Part shown: positions 13,662-26,190 of the stretch, piece after piece | Numbering within the stretch: the first letter of the stretch is position 1 | Layout of the letters: every line of letters starts with the position of its first letter | Origin: Ancylostoma caninum | Lineage: Eukaryota; Nematoda; Chromadorea; Rhabditida; Ancylostomatidae | Reading direction: 5' to 3' | NCBI GenBank assembly: GCA_037903475.1 | Contig: JBAJFG010000370.1 | Coordinates: 186,001-250,000 of the forward strand | DNA length: 64,000 bases | The notes under the pieces: generated by a model | The model's input: only the letters and a program-made list of their open reading frames with translations | What the model was told of the DNA's origin: nothing | Database searches by the model: none | Position numbers and translations under genes: made by a program

Positions 13662-14617
13662 GGAAACCGAAAACGCATCGAGGCTCACCGCATACAACGT
13701 TTTATGGTTGTTCGCAGCTGCATACTATCTATTTATTTTTATAAATAAAAACCAGTAAGTATTCACAACAACACCACTATAGATTTCCTTTACCTTACTG
13801 ACAAGTGCAGGAGTGATACAATTTAGTTTTTTATAGGGTACGAAACGAGAACTGAAGTGAAATTAGATATCCTCAAAGGAAAAGTTGAAACTGTCTTATT
13901 TGGAACCCCACTCGATCCCATGAGGCCAAGCTAAATTTCTATCGGATCATACTCTATGACCCTCAAAGCTCTCAGCAGGCGTTTAACGAATAACAGCACC
14001 CTTAACTTCACTAAAAGGTGAAGAAATTCTGAATAAATTAGGAGACAAACCAGCAGCACAGCACAATAACACCTGGGATGGGAAAACTGTTGAGTCACTG
14101 TAATGTAAACGTGCGCCGACGAGCGCGAAGGTAAGAGGTTCACTTCGCTGTAAGTGTTCGCAGCTGACTTGTGCAAACAACACTAACGCTTAGTGCTGAT
14201 TTCTCCGTGACATAATCCTAGAAAAAACATAGAGCAAGTCACATTTCCACTTTGCCGCCGAGTCGTTGATATAGGTTATGACCCTAATAAACCATGTCTA
14301 CGTAGTCAAAAAACCATTGCAAAAGCATGCAAACATTGGTTTCTGAACGTCGGGAAGCTAATCAACGTCAGCAAATAGAGTACTCGTGCTATGATTGGCT
14401 CAATGCTTGCCTGGCGAGGATAGCATGTGATCAAGAATCAGGCAGTGCGTCACGCCTTTGTGAAGCCTGTTTTCCTCTTAGGTCTGTAATGCTGTTTGTA
14501 TTGCATAAATTGCTGCTCTTGTGGATTCGCTGAGCCGGAGAACGCAACACTCGAAGGTTATAAACTTCAGAAAAAAGGTGAAAACGCTATCAGGAGTAAA
14601 ATCCATAGGAAGAACCT

Positions 14618-14760
14618 AGCCTCAGTCTGGATGCATCGTTGAAATTACCCAAGGTAGGCGTGTTGACTCTTTTGTGAATGATAGGTAAACTTGGGGGAGA
14701 GGTTAACACATTTACCATGGATAACCTCAGTGACGCATGCGAACCGTGGATGAAACCTCA
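14618..14760 (+). repeat. Dispersed TTACCC/GGGTAA repeat, plus-strand copy
   Basis: CTGGATGCATCGTTGAAATTACCC, GGTAAACTTGGGGG, GGTTAACACATTTACCATGG in the same order as the complement of 5760-5880. Confidence 0.5.
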
Positions 14761-15915
14761 CGAAAAACCCGGCTATTTACGATTTACCCTAGGTCTATTG
14801 GGACCGGCATGAGGTTTGGGAGCAAAGGCGGAAAAAGAATCGGCAAGGAAAGGTAAATGATTGAGAAGCTAATAAATGGGCGCAATCGAAGGATTCGTGA
14901 ACTCATTTGCCTTTTCGTAGAAAATACGCAACCATTTTGCAGGTTACATGCAGTTTTTTCGTAGATTTTATGCGACGTGGCTGTCAGCTTGCATGTGTCC
15001 TTCATTAAAAATGCGAAAAAGTTTCTGAGAAGCGCTGCACACACGTGCATAGATACATCATCCCGTGGTAGAAGAATGAATGTGATTTGAAGTCGAACAG
15101 GCATAACAAGGTTTTCCTGGACGTCACTGGTTCCACATGGGAAAAACACCCCGAGTGACGTGCATGGATAATTGTATGCCCAGTGGCTTCATATTGCTTT
15201 TTCTCATGTGTTCCCCTTTGTTTTTTCTCCATAAAGAGTTTCGATGAATTTTTTATTCCGTAATTACTCCTGAAGCTCAATAAAGGAAAGCAACTCGACT
15301 TTATAAACGAGCTACCTTGACGTCACTTGTCGTCCCGCAGAATTGTAGCGAACAATTTTCGTGGATAGCTAGTTCTTAGAGGAGCGATGTTTCCAGAAAT
15401 AACCGTAAATGGCGCGTGGCAAACGATATCACAGAAACACAGCCAATTCTCGGACTCACCATAATAGGGCGATTTCCACTAGATTAGTGACCTTGTTATC
15501 CAGGCAAAAATAGAACATCTCTAAATAGTAACACTGCATAATGGGTAATATGGAAGTTTATGCTTTAAGGTAGGGGGGGGGGGGGGTACGCCACAACAAA
15601 ATTATTGGAATCTGACACTTGTAGAATCGGGAAAGAGATGCGTCGATGTCGATGTTGAAAAACTTGCCCGCTGAACAAGGCTCAAAATTAAAGGTCTAAA
15701 AATTTAAAAGGTTGCGAAGGTACTCGATGAGGAGGCCCGGTGACTTCATTTCTAATACGTATCTATTATGGGCGGATAGTCGCCGATACGGACCCCCACG
15801 ATAAATAAGTATAAAAATGAACTCGCCAAGAAGAAGGCGATGCTAGGTGCTATGCTCAATGTTAGGAATAGGTTCTAATCTGAACAACAAATCTGTATAT
15901 ATAAAAGTCAAAGTT

Positions 15916-15948
15916 TGTATGTATGTGTGTGTGTGTGTATGTATGTAA
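15916..15948 (+). repeat. TG/TATG microsatellite at the Helitron 5' end
   Basis: TATGTATGTGTGTGTGTGTG run just inside the Helitron. Confidence 0.8.
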
Positions 15949-16039
15949 TGAATAGAAATCACGGAGAGTGAACCGATCGGGACCAAATTTTGCATGTAGG
16001 TTCTTTGGGGGCCGGCGGAGGTTATAGGCTACTTTGCAC

Positions 16040-16650
16040 CTGGGATTATTGATTGATTTATCGATTATATCGATTTTATTGATTTTTCGTTATTTTTGCC
16101 CAAGGGTCGGTGGGAACATGTCTTCTGGGGTTCCTCAATACGCAGAATACGAATATGATAACCATTTTGTACAAAATATTGATTTATTGATTTTATCGAT
16201 TTTTCCCATTTTCGCTCGGGGGCGGACAAAGACATATCTTCTGGGGTTTCTCAATACGCTGAACACGAATATGACAACCATTTCGCATGAAATATCGATT
16301 TATCGATTTTATTGATTTTCGGCTCTTTTGCCCAATGGAGCGGTGAGGACATGTCTCCTGGGGTTTCTCAATACGCTGAGTACGAATACAACAACCATTT
16401 TGCACGAAATATTGATGTATCGATCTTATCGATTTCTTTCTATTTCCGCCCAAGGACGGACAGAGACATGTCTACTGGGGTTTCTCCATACGCTGAACAC
16501 GAATATGCCAACCATTTCGCATGAAATATCGATTTATCGATTTTATTGATTTTTGGCTCTTCCGCCCAATGAGGCGGTGAAGACATCTCTCCTGGGGTTC
16601 CTCGATAAGCTGAGTATGAATATGACAACTAATTTGTAGGAATACATCGA
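16040..16650 (+). repeat. ~117 bp minisatellite inside the Helitron, arranged as ~234 bp dimers
   Basis: About five units, each with a tctcctggggtttctcaat-like block, an aatatgacaaccattt-like block and runs of TTATCGATTTTATTGATTTT. Units alternate. Those ending near 16300 and 16540 (TTCGCATGAAATATCG) are nearly identical, and those near 16180 and 16420 (TTTTGYACRAAATATTG) resemble each other, so the real repeat is a two-unit block. Confidence 0.75.
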
Positions 16651-16892
16651 TTCAATGTCACCGGAATAGCTTTGCTAACTTTTCGCCCACAAGTCGATGG
16701 AAAAGGGCCACCTGAGCTTCGCTAACATGCTGATCACCAAAATTATGGAGATTTCAATGAATTTATTGGTGATAGTAATTGGCCTCAGCAGTGTGATGTA
16801 GCCAAGGTAGTAAAACACCCGAGCAAAGCCGGGTACTGCAGCTAGTAAATGAATAAAATGAATAAATTTCGATGATTCTGCCGACATTCTAA

Positions 16893-17130
16893 GAGCAGTG
16901 ACGGACGCAGAAAGTGGACGGGAGGGGGGGGGGGGAGCGAGATAAAAGAAGTGGGGCTTCCGCCGCTTTGGGGACCCAGATAGAAAATAAAATCAATAAA
17001 AATACTGATTAAAATAATAAATACCAAGTCAAAATTATACTAAAAATAACGATAAAAATAAACAATTGAAATTTAACTAATACAAGATTTTTATTTGCAT
17101 TGTAGAGTAATTTCGAGAACGCGGAACTTG
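16893..17130. repeat. hAT-like terminus followed by G12 tract and AT-rich block
   Basis: CAGTGACGGACGCAG at about 16894, then a G12 run, then 16980-17100 very rich in A/T. The order of features matches 13060-13330, suggesting one decayed transposon family. Low certainty. Confidence 0.35.
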
Positions 17131-19173
17131 TTTTGGAATGGAACGGGGCTTTGTTTGGATGAGTGTAAAAAATTAGAGTGGAGTCTCACCAGGCCCTGAC
17201 CAAATGGGGAAGCGAGACGTTTTCTGGTGCCTTATTTGCACCGGAGGAGTTTGCAGATGCAATGACGTCATTTGTTCCCCGCCAGGTGTTTTTCCGGGGC
17301 ACCTTGCATTTGTCCACTTCTTTTCCCTATTACCCTTTTTTTCTCCTTCTTCACCGCGCTCGTCTCATTTGGCAATTTAGCGTCAATTCTCATAGCAGTT
17401 CTAGCACTGGGAATGCTTTTGTGTTATGGAGAGGGAATATCCGGGGAGAAGGAGCTGATTTCTTGCTTTTTGGAGGGTTTCCGCCGTTTCAGTTCCCCCC
17501 CCCCCTCAGATCTCTTCTGCTTTCCATTCCGGTGTGTCCTAAAATCTTCTTGAAATACACCCTGTAATAAGTAAAGCTATCAAAGTGCCCTGATCCAGAA
17601 AAAAGCCAAGATCCACACGCAAGATGGGTAAATTCTAGGCTATTCTACGCAATGGTCATTTTACACGACGGCATTTGATGCTATGCTTAAGATTGTGCGA
17701 CGGATAATTATGACCGAACGTATCCAGCAACCATGAAATTTTGGTGCCTTTATCATGGCCAAGTGCTTACGCGCCCTACATATAGGTCTCATTCTCGTGA
17801 CGCATGTAGCAGTAAGCGCTCGACTATCACGAGAAGAACTTTGCAGAAAATAGCAATGATGCTCGTATATGGGTGAAAAATTGTATCTCAGTCACACTTT
17901 TTCAAGGTCCTAATGCCTCACTTTTTAACTTTACTACGTTTAGAATGTACCTGTTTAGAATTTACCCTCGTGATAGCAGCAATCACGTCAGTGAGGAGTT
18001 ATTTCAGGAAGTCTTTTTACGGATTCAAGGGAAATGAATCAACCGGAAACATGTCATCGTTGCCGCTCTCAGTTCTATGAGCTTATTGTCGCTAATACCA
18101 TTGAAGAGTTCAGAATAGCTAGGATAACAACAACAGTGGGATTACCAGTGGGTAATCCTTCTCCTCAATGGAATTACCATCGTGACATCGAATTGGAGTA
18201 AATGCGTCATCAAGGGGAATGTACAAATGTCTTATATCAAACAGGTCCGAGAAATACTGCAAGATTTCCGGAAACGATCGGAATTGATGGACATCGCAAA
18301 GCGATATTTGAGCTGAGCAAGTCGTTCATCTCTGAAAAGTCGAAGAAATGGAAGTTCACACAATTGTTCTACTTACTCAAATGGGTGTTAATGCTGAGGA
18401 ACACACCGGTAACCTCCCCACTAGTTAACTACTTAGGTAGAAGGAGAAACATGAAGTGGATCTTTATGAAATAGAGCTCATCGGCATCCTAGCTACTAGT
18501 TGTGGGTAAAATGAGTACCTGGTAAGGGACGTATTCATCACTGAGTTCACCCGTGATGATACCTTTTGATCTTGCACTTTTTTGCCATCAAATAAATTCT
18601 TGCTTAACGTTCACCCATTCATTAGTAACAAGAAAAATCCACCATGAGCTTACGGACACTACTCAGCCTACTCTCGGTCAAATCTTTGACGCATGACGGC
18701 CAGGGAAATCGCAACACTATGACGCGAAGACTAAATGCTCAAAAACTGCCATGCCGATGTTTGAAAATTTCAGATGTTGGACAAGTAATTATCCCGTCAA
18801 AATATCCAGAAACCAACCATAGGTATGTACTTTATTCATTTATTTTTTTTATTTGCATACACCATAAAGGTGTGCCATCACGGCGAACAGAATGTAAAGT
18901 GATTTGCAATAGAAAGGGGCTAAATAGAAGAGAGAAAAGGAACAAAATTAAGCTGACCAGTAATGATTAGTTAATCACAACACAACAGTAAACATAAAAG
19001 AGTAAAGGTAGAGGTAGTACTTGTAGTGCTTGCTTGTGAAAAGAAAGTCCTGCACTCGCACGCCTGGATAAAGTTGACCTGGGTGCATCATTGGAATCAC
19101 GAATATTAGGCGTGTCTAATTACCTATTCTTAACCTCGATCTTGCACCCCTTCGACATGATTACACATACATA
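17131..19173. other. No gene recognised
   Basis: Open frames of 90-130 codons at 17178-17567 and 18202-18970 lack recognisable motifs. C11 tract at 17495. Confidence 0.55.
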
Positions 19174-19426
19174 CTCTGATAACTGTGCAGCACGAACGCA
19201 GCTCGAACGGCGTAATGGTTCGGTTAGAAACCCTAGCAGCAACGGTTGCTAGTTGCTGCCATTCTCCCCTTGATTGCTGCCGTCCCTCAGCAATTGCTGC
19301 TAAAGGGCCGACAAAATGAGCAGCAATCGAGGGGAGGATGGCAGCAACTGGCAACCGTTGCTGTTAGGGTTTCTACGCGAACCATTACGCCGTTTGGTCT
19401 GCGTTCGACCTGCACAGTTATCAGAG
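19174..19426. mobile_element. Fold-back MITE, mariner type (TA target)
   Basis: 253 bp with arms of about 105 bp forming an almost complete hairpin. The terminal CTCTGATAACTGTGCAG is exact on both sides, and TA flanks each end (19172-19173, 19427-19428). The central loop is about 40 bp. A partial second copy lies at 23236-23405. No coding capacity. Confidence 0.85.
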
Positions 19427-21055
19427 TAAGGTTGTCTATACCCGCTTTCACATACCATCAACCCTGAATATACCTTCCAGTGATGCACCCAGTTCCCCTG
19501 GAACTATGAAACTCTGGAAGTCGTCAAAAGCAAAAACCTTCTGGAAAATTTACAAACACGGGCAGTCGATTTCAAGAGAACGAAACTACAAAATCTAAAA
19601 CCATAAAGGTAGCAGTGGGAACCACAAGCAGAAATATCTGTTTGAGTTACAAGTGAGATGTTGACGCTTCCACACGTCAAATCGCACCTCAGTCTAGACT
19701 TCAACTCCGCCAGAGCAATTCCCTCTAAAGAGCTATCCGATTTTCCGAGTACACTTTTTTTATCAACCAACTTCATCTGTTGCTGATGTTGACTCCAGGG
19801 ATTTGAACGGGAGTTACGCAGAGTGAAGTTAATGACAGAGGGAAAATGATGAAGGGTGACAAGTTGGCAGGGTACGTATGGGAAATTCTTATGGAGAAAG
19901 CCAGGTGTGAAGGTCATCTCTGTAATTAGCGTAATATTAATGAACAATATGGCGTTATAGAAAAAATGGTGCCAAGAATACTGAACACAAGAGAATTTTA
20001 CGCGATTTGGTTCCATTGGTATAATTATAGTGGAACATGGTACATCATGAAAGAAAATTTAGTTGAAGCCACATCCAGAATAAAGGATAGCTACGCAGGA
20101 GCGTGTAAAGAGGCGCGGCTGTAGATGTCAGCTAAGTCACGCCACTTGTCCACGATGAAGTACATAAATCTATGCTGACTGCGCTGACGATAATAAGCGT
20201 ATTTTATTCATTTATTTATTTATTCATTTAAAACACCGAAAGAAATGCTGAACCAAATGGTCCCATTCTTATTCACGTGAAGGGGGGGGGGGTCTAGCCA
20301 TTAATACAATTACAAAAGTGATTGCATCATGTGTTTCTTGTCTTAAAAGTGTGGCCTTGCGAAACTATGGTAGAAAACGCTGATAGTCTCAGGTTTTCCT
20401 TTCCACAGGCGGTTTCCAAAGGTGTGTAATGAAAGCAAAGAGAAGAACACGGAATAAAGGCCACTACTCATGAGTAAGATTTTGAGGTTCAAATTAACGG
20501 GACAAAATCTGAGACTTTCAAGAAAATTCGTCAGAAAATTTTTTCCGAAAATCTCCATCGTTGCCACGAGCAGGCGTCTGCTGTCAGGGGACCAATGCCT
20601 CGGGCACCATTTAGCTGGAGTAAGTGGCCAAAAAATCAGCACATTCTCCCCACCTGTTTACTTTTGTCTTCATTATCTTCGCTGCCTATTGTCTACTTAG
20701 TTTTATTCTTTGTTTACATGTTTTGCAGTTGATTCGTTTTCCAAATGAGAAAAAAAAGTTGAATACTATGAAACTCTCCCATAAAACTTCTGCAAAAGGA
20801 TCACGTTGTTTTTCGCTGCATTTTTGCTGCAAATGTGTAGCAAAAATGTAATTATGGCTCTTTTCTTTACAAATTCTATAAGCCACAACCCACTCACAAC
20901 AATTTACTACCCTAGGTAATCGAATTACCTTCTTCAAAGTAGTCAGCCATGCCTATGGTGAAGTTTTTTTCGTGGGCGTTTGAAGAAAATGAGGTTCCCT
21001 ACGCGCTATGTGTTCAAGCAACTGGATGAGGGTAAGGAAATTGGTCCAGAACCGT

Positions 21056-21190
21056 CATGTCTCGTTGAGATTACCCATGGTAAAAATATCAACGCACTTT
21101 ATTCCCTGCGTGAAATCCATCAGCATATTTATCCATACTTGACGTTGTCTATACAAAGCTGCTATCCATGGGTAATCATGCCGATGGGTA
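21056..21190 (+). repeat. Dispersed TTACCC/GGGTAA repeat, diverged copy
   Basis: GAGATTACCCATGGTAAAAATATCAACGCAC at the left and CCATGGGTAATCATGCC at the right. More diverged than the other two copies. Confidence 0.4.
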
Positions 21191-23235
21191 TGTGGTTACC
21201 CATCCTTCCACTGATGAATGCGGGCTCAGGAATATCATGCCGGAGGGGTCATTGCTGTTCTGGACTTGAGAGAATAGAGGGAACAATGCCGTTTAACGTC
21301 AAGACAGTAATTAAATAATTAAATAGAAGCATAGCCAGAGAATGAGGCAGCAGGAAAAAAAAGATAGATTGTTCCCGAAGGAAAAAGCCTAAATAGACGT
21401 GTATACACAATTTTTGCAACACTCACGGATATATCAAATTATGTGATGAGTATAGGATCGTGTATAACAACACCTATGCCCATAAAGGATTGGAGCTCTT
21501 AAAGCAATGGTGAACAAAGAAAAAAGCTCAGAACTGCCAATAAATATTAGACAGTAAATGGGCAATCACTCACGTCCACAAAACCCTCCCCATACGAAGA
21601 AGCTCCAGCCATTGCAGTTAAGCTCAGCCAAGTTGCATATACAAACAATTTGCGGAGACTTCTCAGGCGGAGGGAGGGGACCTTTCTTATGAAAAGATTA
21701 ACGAGGTGGTGTCGCACCTACCCTCACACTTGTTAACTACCAACCTTCCTCTTATATATTCAATAATTCCGACCTTTCCTGATCGTTCACTGGATGCGAT
21801 TAACTAATACTTCGACATCCTGACAATATATCAGTCTGGAGTAACCTGGTCTTGCACGTCTTACACTTAATCTTCTTCGAACTTCCTCTTGTTTCCTAGC
21901 AAGGGAGAAACCTCTGGAAAGAGATGAAGAGCGGAAATGTGGGTTGCACACGGAAATAAAAACTGCGTTTTTTCCCACTGACGTGAGCAGTATGTATTTG
22001 TGCGTGGGACTCTTCGTATTCTTTCCTAGCAATATCGAGAGGGAGATGAGAATTAGTCAACGTCGTAGGTGGTTAGGAATGGGTTGGAATCTGATATTGC
22101 AACTTGGAAGTTAGTATACCTATCAGCCTTCTAAGCATACACATTGTAATGCACAGGGGGGGGGGGGGAGCAACCCGTACACTAGCCTAAGCTTTCTGCT
22201 CGTTTACATTTCCGCCTTCGAACATTACCTCAGTCTACACCTAACACATAGATACTTTATGCCCCCACCAACCTACATACAACCTGAAGCACACAAAACG
22301 TTGCCTTTAGAATTGTGCCTGAATGACATGGGCAAACAGCACAGACAAATATTTTCTCGAAAACATGTATTCACGCTTTGACTTTCACACATCACTACTT
22401 CTATGCTCGTCAGTAATTTGGTTGCCAGTATCTGAGGTTACCAATCCTGGGGGAGTACCATCTGAGGTACACATAGCAATACTAATAAAAGACCGTTCTC
22501 TTCTGAAGCAGAAATACAAGAATGACTGAAGGCTGCTTTGTCAATCTTTTCCCGAAACAATTCTATTACGAATATCATGTAATAGTTTAGTAATGCGGTT
22601 AGCAGAAAGTCAGGTGTCGAAGCCGACTCATAAATAGCATAAATACCTGCGAACAACAAAAATGGTGAAGCAAATGCAATGAGACCGAAAGTGTGAATCA
22701 TTTTGCTTACATTCGTTGAATCGCTGTATTTTTTTATGGAGTTAAACCAGAGAAATGGGTATTTACTCGAAGCAAAAGTAAGGTAGGCAAGAGCATAGCG
22801 TTCAAAATACTTCTCACATCAGCGCCGTGAAGTCGCTGACTTATTCTCACTGGAAGGACATTATACAAAGGTAAGGGATGTGATAATCGTGACGTCAGCA
22901 GAGGACTTCACTAAATTGTCAAAAATGTAAAGATATAGTAGAGAGGTTTGACGATGAAATGGCACGTTGTCTCACATGGCGAACACTTCCATGGAACAGT
23001 CCTCATGCCACCGTGCAAACACAGACATATTGGTGCCTTCATAAAAAGTTGCACGCTGTGCTCACAAGAGCGTTTCACTAGAAATGACAGCTTCTTTCCA
23101 GCGAATAGAAGAATTTGTGGAGAGCGAGTATGAGCACTTTGTGGATAGCCAGGATGAAAACGTTATAACTAGTGGGGGAACTGCGGTGGTAGCTAAGGTT
23201 TCCTGATTTGGCGATTCAAAAGAACTCATTTGCTG

Positions 23236-23405
23236 ACTGTGGTAACGGTACAGCACGAACGCAGCCCGAACGGCGTAATGGTTCAGTTAGAAACGCTAGC
23301 AGCAATGGTTCCCAGTTGCTGCCATCCTCCCTTTGATTGCTGCTCAAGCTGTCGGCACTTTGGCAGCAATTGCTGGAAGACGTTCGTGCTGCACAGTTAT
23401 CAGAG
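23236..23405. mobile_element. Partial copy of the 19174 mariner-type MITE
   Basis: Shares CAGCACGAACGCAGC, CGAACGGCGTAATGGTTC and the GCAGCAAYGGTT...GTTGCTGCCATCCTCC blocks with the first copy, and ends GCACAGTTATCAGAG at 23405. The left terminus is mutated and part of the right arm is deleted. Confidence 0.75.
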
Positions 23406-23932
23406 GAGGAGTTCCGGGGGAGGTTGCTTTCCTTCTTCTTTTCTCCGTTTAAGGGAAGGACGGAACGGAGATTTTCTTTTAATTTTCCTTCTTTTTTATT
23501 ATTTTTTCTTTGCTTTTGTTCTCTTATTAGCTCTGCTTATTAGTCTACGAAAAAAATTCAGAGATGAAATCCTTGGAGTTTTGTATTTCTTCAGGAATCT
23601 GACAACCGACCAAATGTTGCTTGATAGAAAATTTCTCTATTCTGGTTTGAGGTACTTTTCATAAGTTCTGTACTCACTATGCTTTTTTACTTATCGATAA
23701 ATATTGCGGATAACTTTTATGCTTTTAGTTCTTTATGATAGTAATTAAGCAAGTGGATGAACGAATAAACATATAATAATGTCAAAAGCCACTCTGAAGG
23801 TAAAAAGAGTGAATCAGGCAAAAAAGAGGAACGTGGGATGATCTGCATTAGTTTTTCTTGCCAATACATACGTACGTAGGTCCTCTCCAGCATGATATCT
23901 TCTCGGAAGATCGATTGAAAAATTAAGAGGGA

Positions 23933-23973
23933 ATTTATTTATTTATTTATTTATTTATTCATTTATTTATGCA
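23933..23973 (+). repeat. (TTTA)n microsatellite
   Basis: Nine or ten near-perfect tetranucleotide repeats. Shorter TTTA/AAAT arrays occur at 20202-20228, 37989-38009 and 40240-40262. Confidence 0.85.
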
Positions 23974-24799
23974 CTACACCACTAGGGTAACACAGCAACC
24001 ACGGAAATGTTGTGATTGGTAGTGGCACAGCAAGGACCTTTCGGGTGAATTGTATTCAACCGTAACCTACCAGTGTGGATGGAATTTACCAACCAATTAG
24101 GGGAACAATCACCAAGGTACGGCGAAAAAACATACAGACTCTCTGGGGAATGATCGTATGAGTTATTTCTCCACTACATTGCAGAAATTAGTCAGAAGCC
24201 CGAGAAGTCGCCAGGCTTGCCACGTCATAGGCCTATTTACTATCTTTTCCAAGCAATTCCAATAATTGCGATATGATCTGATAAGAAGCCTGACACTTCT
24301 ACAAATAGTCAGAACACACGCATAAACACAAATACGTACAGAGATCTACAGAGATCTACTGCAGCTGAACGACTCAGTACACATACCCAATGTAGTCAGA
24401 ACTCCCAGGCAAACATGGAACAACGCACTAAGAAATCCAGACGTCTACGCGCCATTATTCGACGGGGTGCAGTGACCAGAATGCCAGCAGCGTTGGCTTT
24501 GGATCCATTGTTGTTTGATTGCTATGATTTCCATGAAAAATGTGACACCGAGATTCCAATGAAAGGCCATACGCTGTCACTTTGATCGCTAACGTTAGAC
24601 TAACAAAAAACACGCCACGAAAAGGAAAACAGGTATAATTGCGGTTCACAGTTCACAAGAAACCGATGAAACGTCGCTTATGGGTTTTGCAGAGTTTGCT
24701 GAACGAGGGAGGTTGCATCTTTCCAAATGTTGTTCCTATGATGGATGTCCTGGTTCTTCGCAAACAAAATCGACCGATTCTGGACAATAAGCTCTCGAT

Positions 24800-25500
24800 C
24801 GAATTCATAAGATGCTACACAATGAGGTGTTTCATTTGAAAGTACACCCAAAGATCTGCGACAGACTCTCAGACTACTTGAGTAACAGAACATTCCAAGT
24901 CAAAATTAGTTCCTGTTATTCCTCCTGCAGAATTGTCTCAAGTGATGTCCAGCAGGGGGAGTTTTTTCTCCTGTTCTGTTTCTCCTGTATACTGCAGATA
25001 TACTGCAGTCCTTGGAAGAAAAAGGTGTCACTTGCACACACTTTGCTGATGATATTAAAATTTACAATAGAATTGGTACCGATGTTCAGCTTTGTAAAGT
25101 CAGAATGCTATAGACCAAATCTCAGAGTGGTCATCAAAATGAAAGCTTCCTTTAGTACATGGGAAACCGTACATGTGCGTTTAGGTAGTTCTGTCCTTCT
25201 TAGTAAATACATTATTCAAGGTCACGTGATAGAGTGTCAATAAAGTTGTTGATCCAGGCTTTCGATATGACAACAAATTGGACTTCTTTCATAATTACAG
25301 ATATCTCTTTAGAAAAGCGGTTACATACACATGCCAAATCTTCACAGGGCTCTGTTTGAAAGAGAAGTATGTGCTGTTGAAAGCTTATAAGCCATACGTC
25401 AGACCCACACTTGAATTTGGCTCTGTAGTTTTCTGCCCACATAGAAAAAAAGGACATACGTATGTTGGAAAAAGTTCAAAATAAGGAGGCTAGCGGTCTC
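24800..25500 (+). pseudogene. CR1/jockey-like LINE reverse transcriptase relic, frameshifted
   Basis: Pieces of a non-LTR reverse transcriptase in order but in different frames: RLSDYLSNRTFQV at about 24858-24897, SSDVQQG at about 24938-24958, the catalytic-box equivalent FADDIKIY at 25042-25065, then AYKPYVRPTLEFGSVVF at about 25383-25433 and MLEKVQNKEA just before 25490. These follow the family pattern of finger/palm box, FADD box, 'YVRP.LEY' and 'iE.vQ'. Endonuclease and upstream parts are absent. Ends in a hairpin at 25481-25533. Confidence 0.72.
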
Positions 25501-25533
25501 GAGCCCTCGAGACCACTAGCCTCGTTATTTTGG
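25481..25533. repeat. Near-perfect hairpin at the end of the LINE relic
   Basis: Arms of about 25 bp (AATAAGGAGGCTAGCGGTCT and complement AATAACGAGGCTAGTGGTCT) with only about 2 bp between them. The minus strand past the centre again reads RQNNEASGLE, like the plus-strand VQNKEASGLE, so the hairpin looks like an inverted duplication of LINE sequence. Confidence 0.65.
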
Positions 25534-26006
25534 CGAGACAGACAGCGTTTGCAACGATCAGGCGTTGCACAGTAGCAATGTACGGAGCAGTTTAGCCCCT
25601 TCAGTGGAGCTATGCTACTGATTTCTTTTGATTTAAGCACTGAATGACGACCACCTCGAAAGGATGGGCGCATGCTGTGGAGAGGGCCTCCGTTGCGATA
25701 GGATTCACTCGGTTTCCTCGCTTAATATACACTCTTTGCGCACCTCTCATTGAGGTCCCATGGAAATTATCCAGCCTCAGGAACCGCTTTTCTTCTTAAG
25801 AAGGGCAGCACAATCAAATACACTGGATGAACGAACGAAGAACTCTTCATCAGGAGGTGTTGTGCAATTTTCTGAAACCACTTGTGCAATTTATCAACCT
25901 TTCTAGATATTTCCTAACTTTCTTCCATTACTCTCGAGATTTACGGAGAGTGCTGACGCACTGATGACGAATGGATATGGCGGGGCCCCGTAGTTCAGAA
26001 AAAGAT

Positions 26007-26190
26007 CAGGATAGGTGTCCACCGATAGAGAAAGGCTCCGCCGTGGCCCTACAGTGGGAAAACAGCAGGACACGGGTCCATCGATAGAGAAGGGGTGCGC
26101 CGTGGCAGAGTAGTGGGAAAACGGCAGGACACGTACGGATCTATCGATGGAGAAAGGGTCCGCCGTGGCCCAATGGTGGGAAGAACGCCA
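26007..26190 (+). repeat. ~60 bp tandem repeat, 3 copies
   Basis: Units begin CAGGACACGGGTCCATCGAT (or close variants) at about 26007, 26066 and 26125, and contain GAGAAAGGGTCCGCCGTGG and GTGGGAAAACRGC. A partial fourth start lies at about 26187. Confidence 0.75.

Larger units (their letters stand above)
15892..16845 (+). mobile_element. Non-autonomous Helitron
   Basis: The 5' end is TCTGTATATATAAAAG after an A at 15891. The 3' end is CTAG (16842-16845) followed by T at 16846, giving the A/T insertion context of Helitrons. A hairpin ACCCG/CGGGT (16817-16821 with 16830-16834) lies 7 bp before the CTAG. There is no Rep or helicase ORF in the 954 bp. The sequence near the start (aaccgatcgggaccaaattt) and end (gccgggtactgcagctag) is the widely shared invertebrate Helitron terminus type. 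The body is filled by a minisatellite. Confidence 0.85.
19427..24799. other. No gene recognised apart from the repeats listed
   Basis: The longest open frame is 170 codons on the minus strand at 19504-20016, without a domain. G tracts at 20282 and 22156. Confidence 0.55.

Noticed and set aside
16034..16628. Protein-coding repeats in the Helitron
   Set aside because: Open frames on both strands come from the 117 bp minisatellite and shift between frames.
19504..20016. 170-codon open frame (-)
   Set aside because: Composition is unlike a folded protein family I know, and there are no splice partners or motifs.
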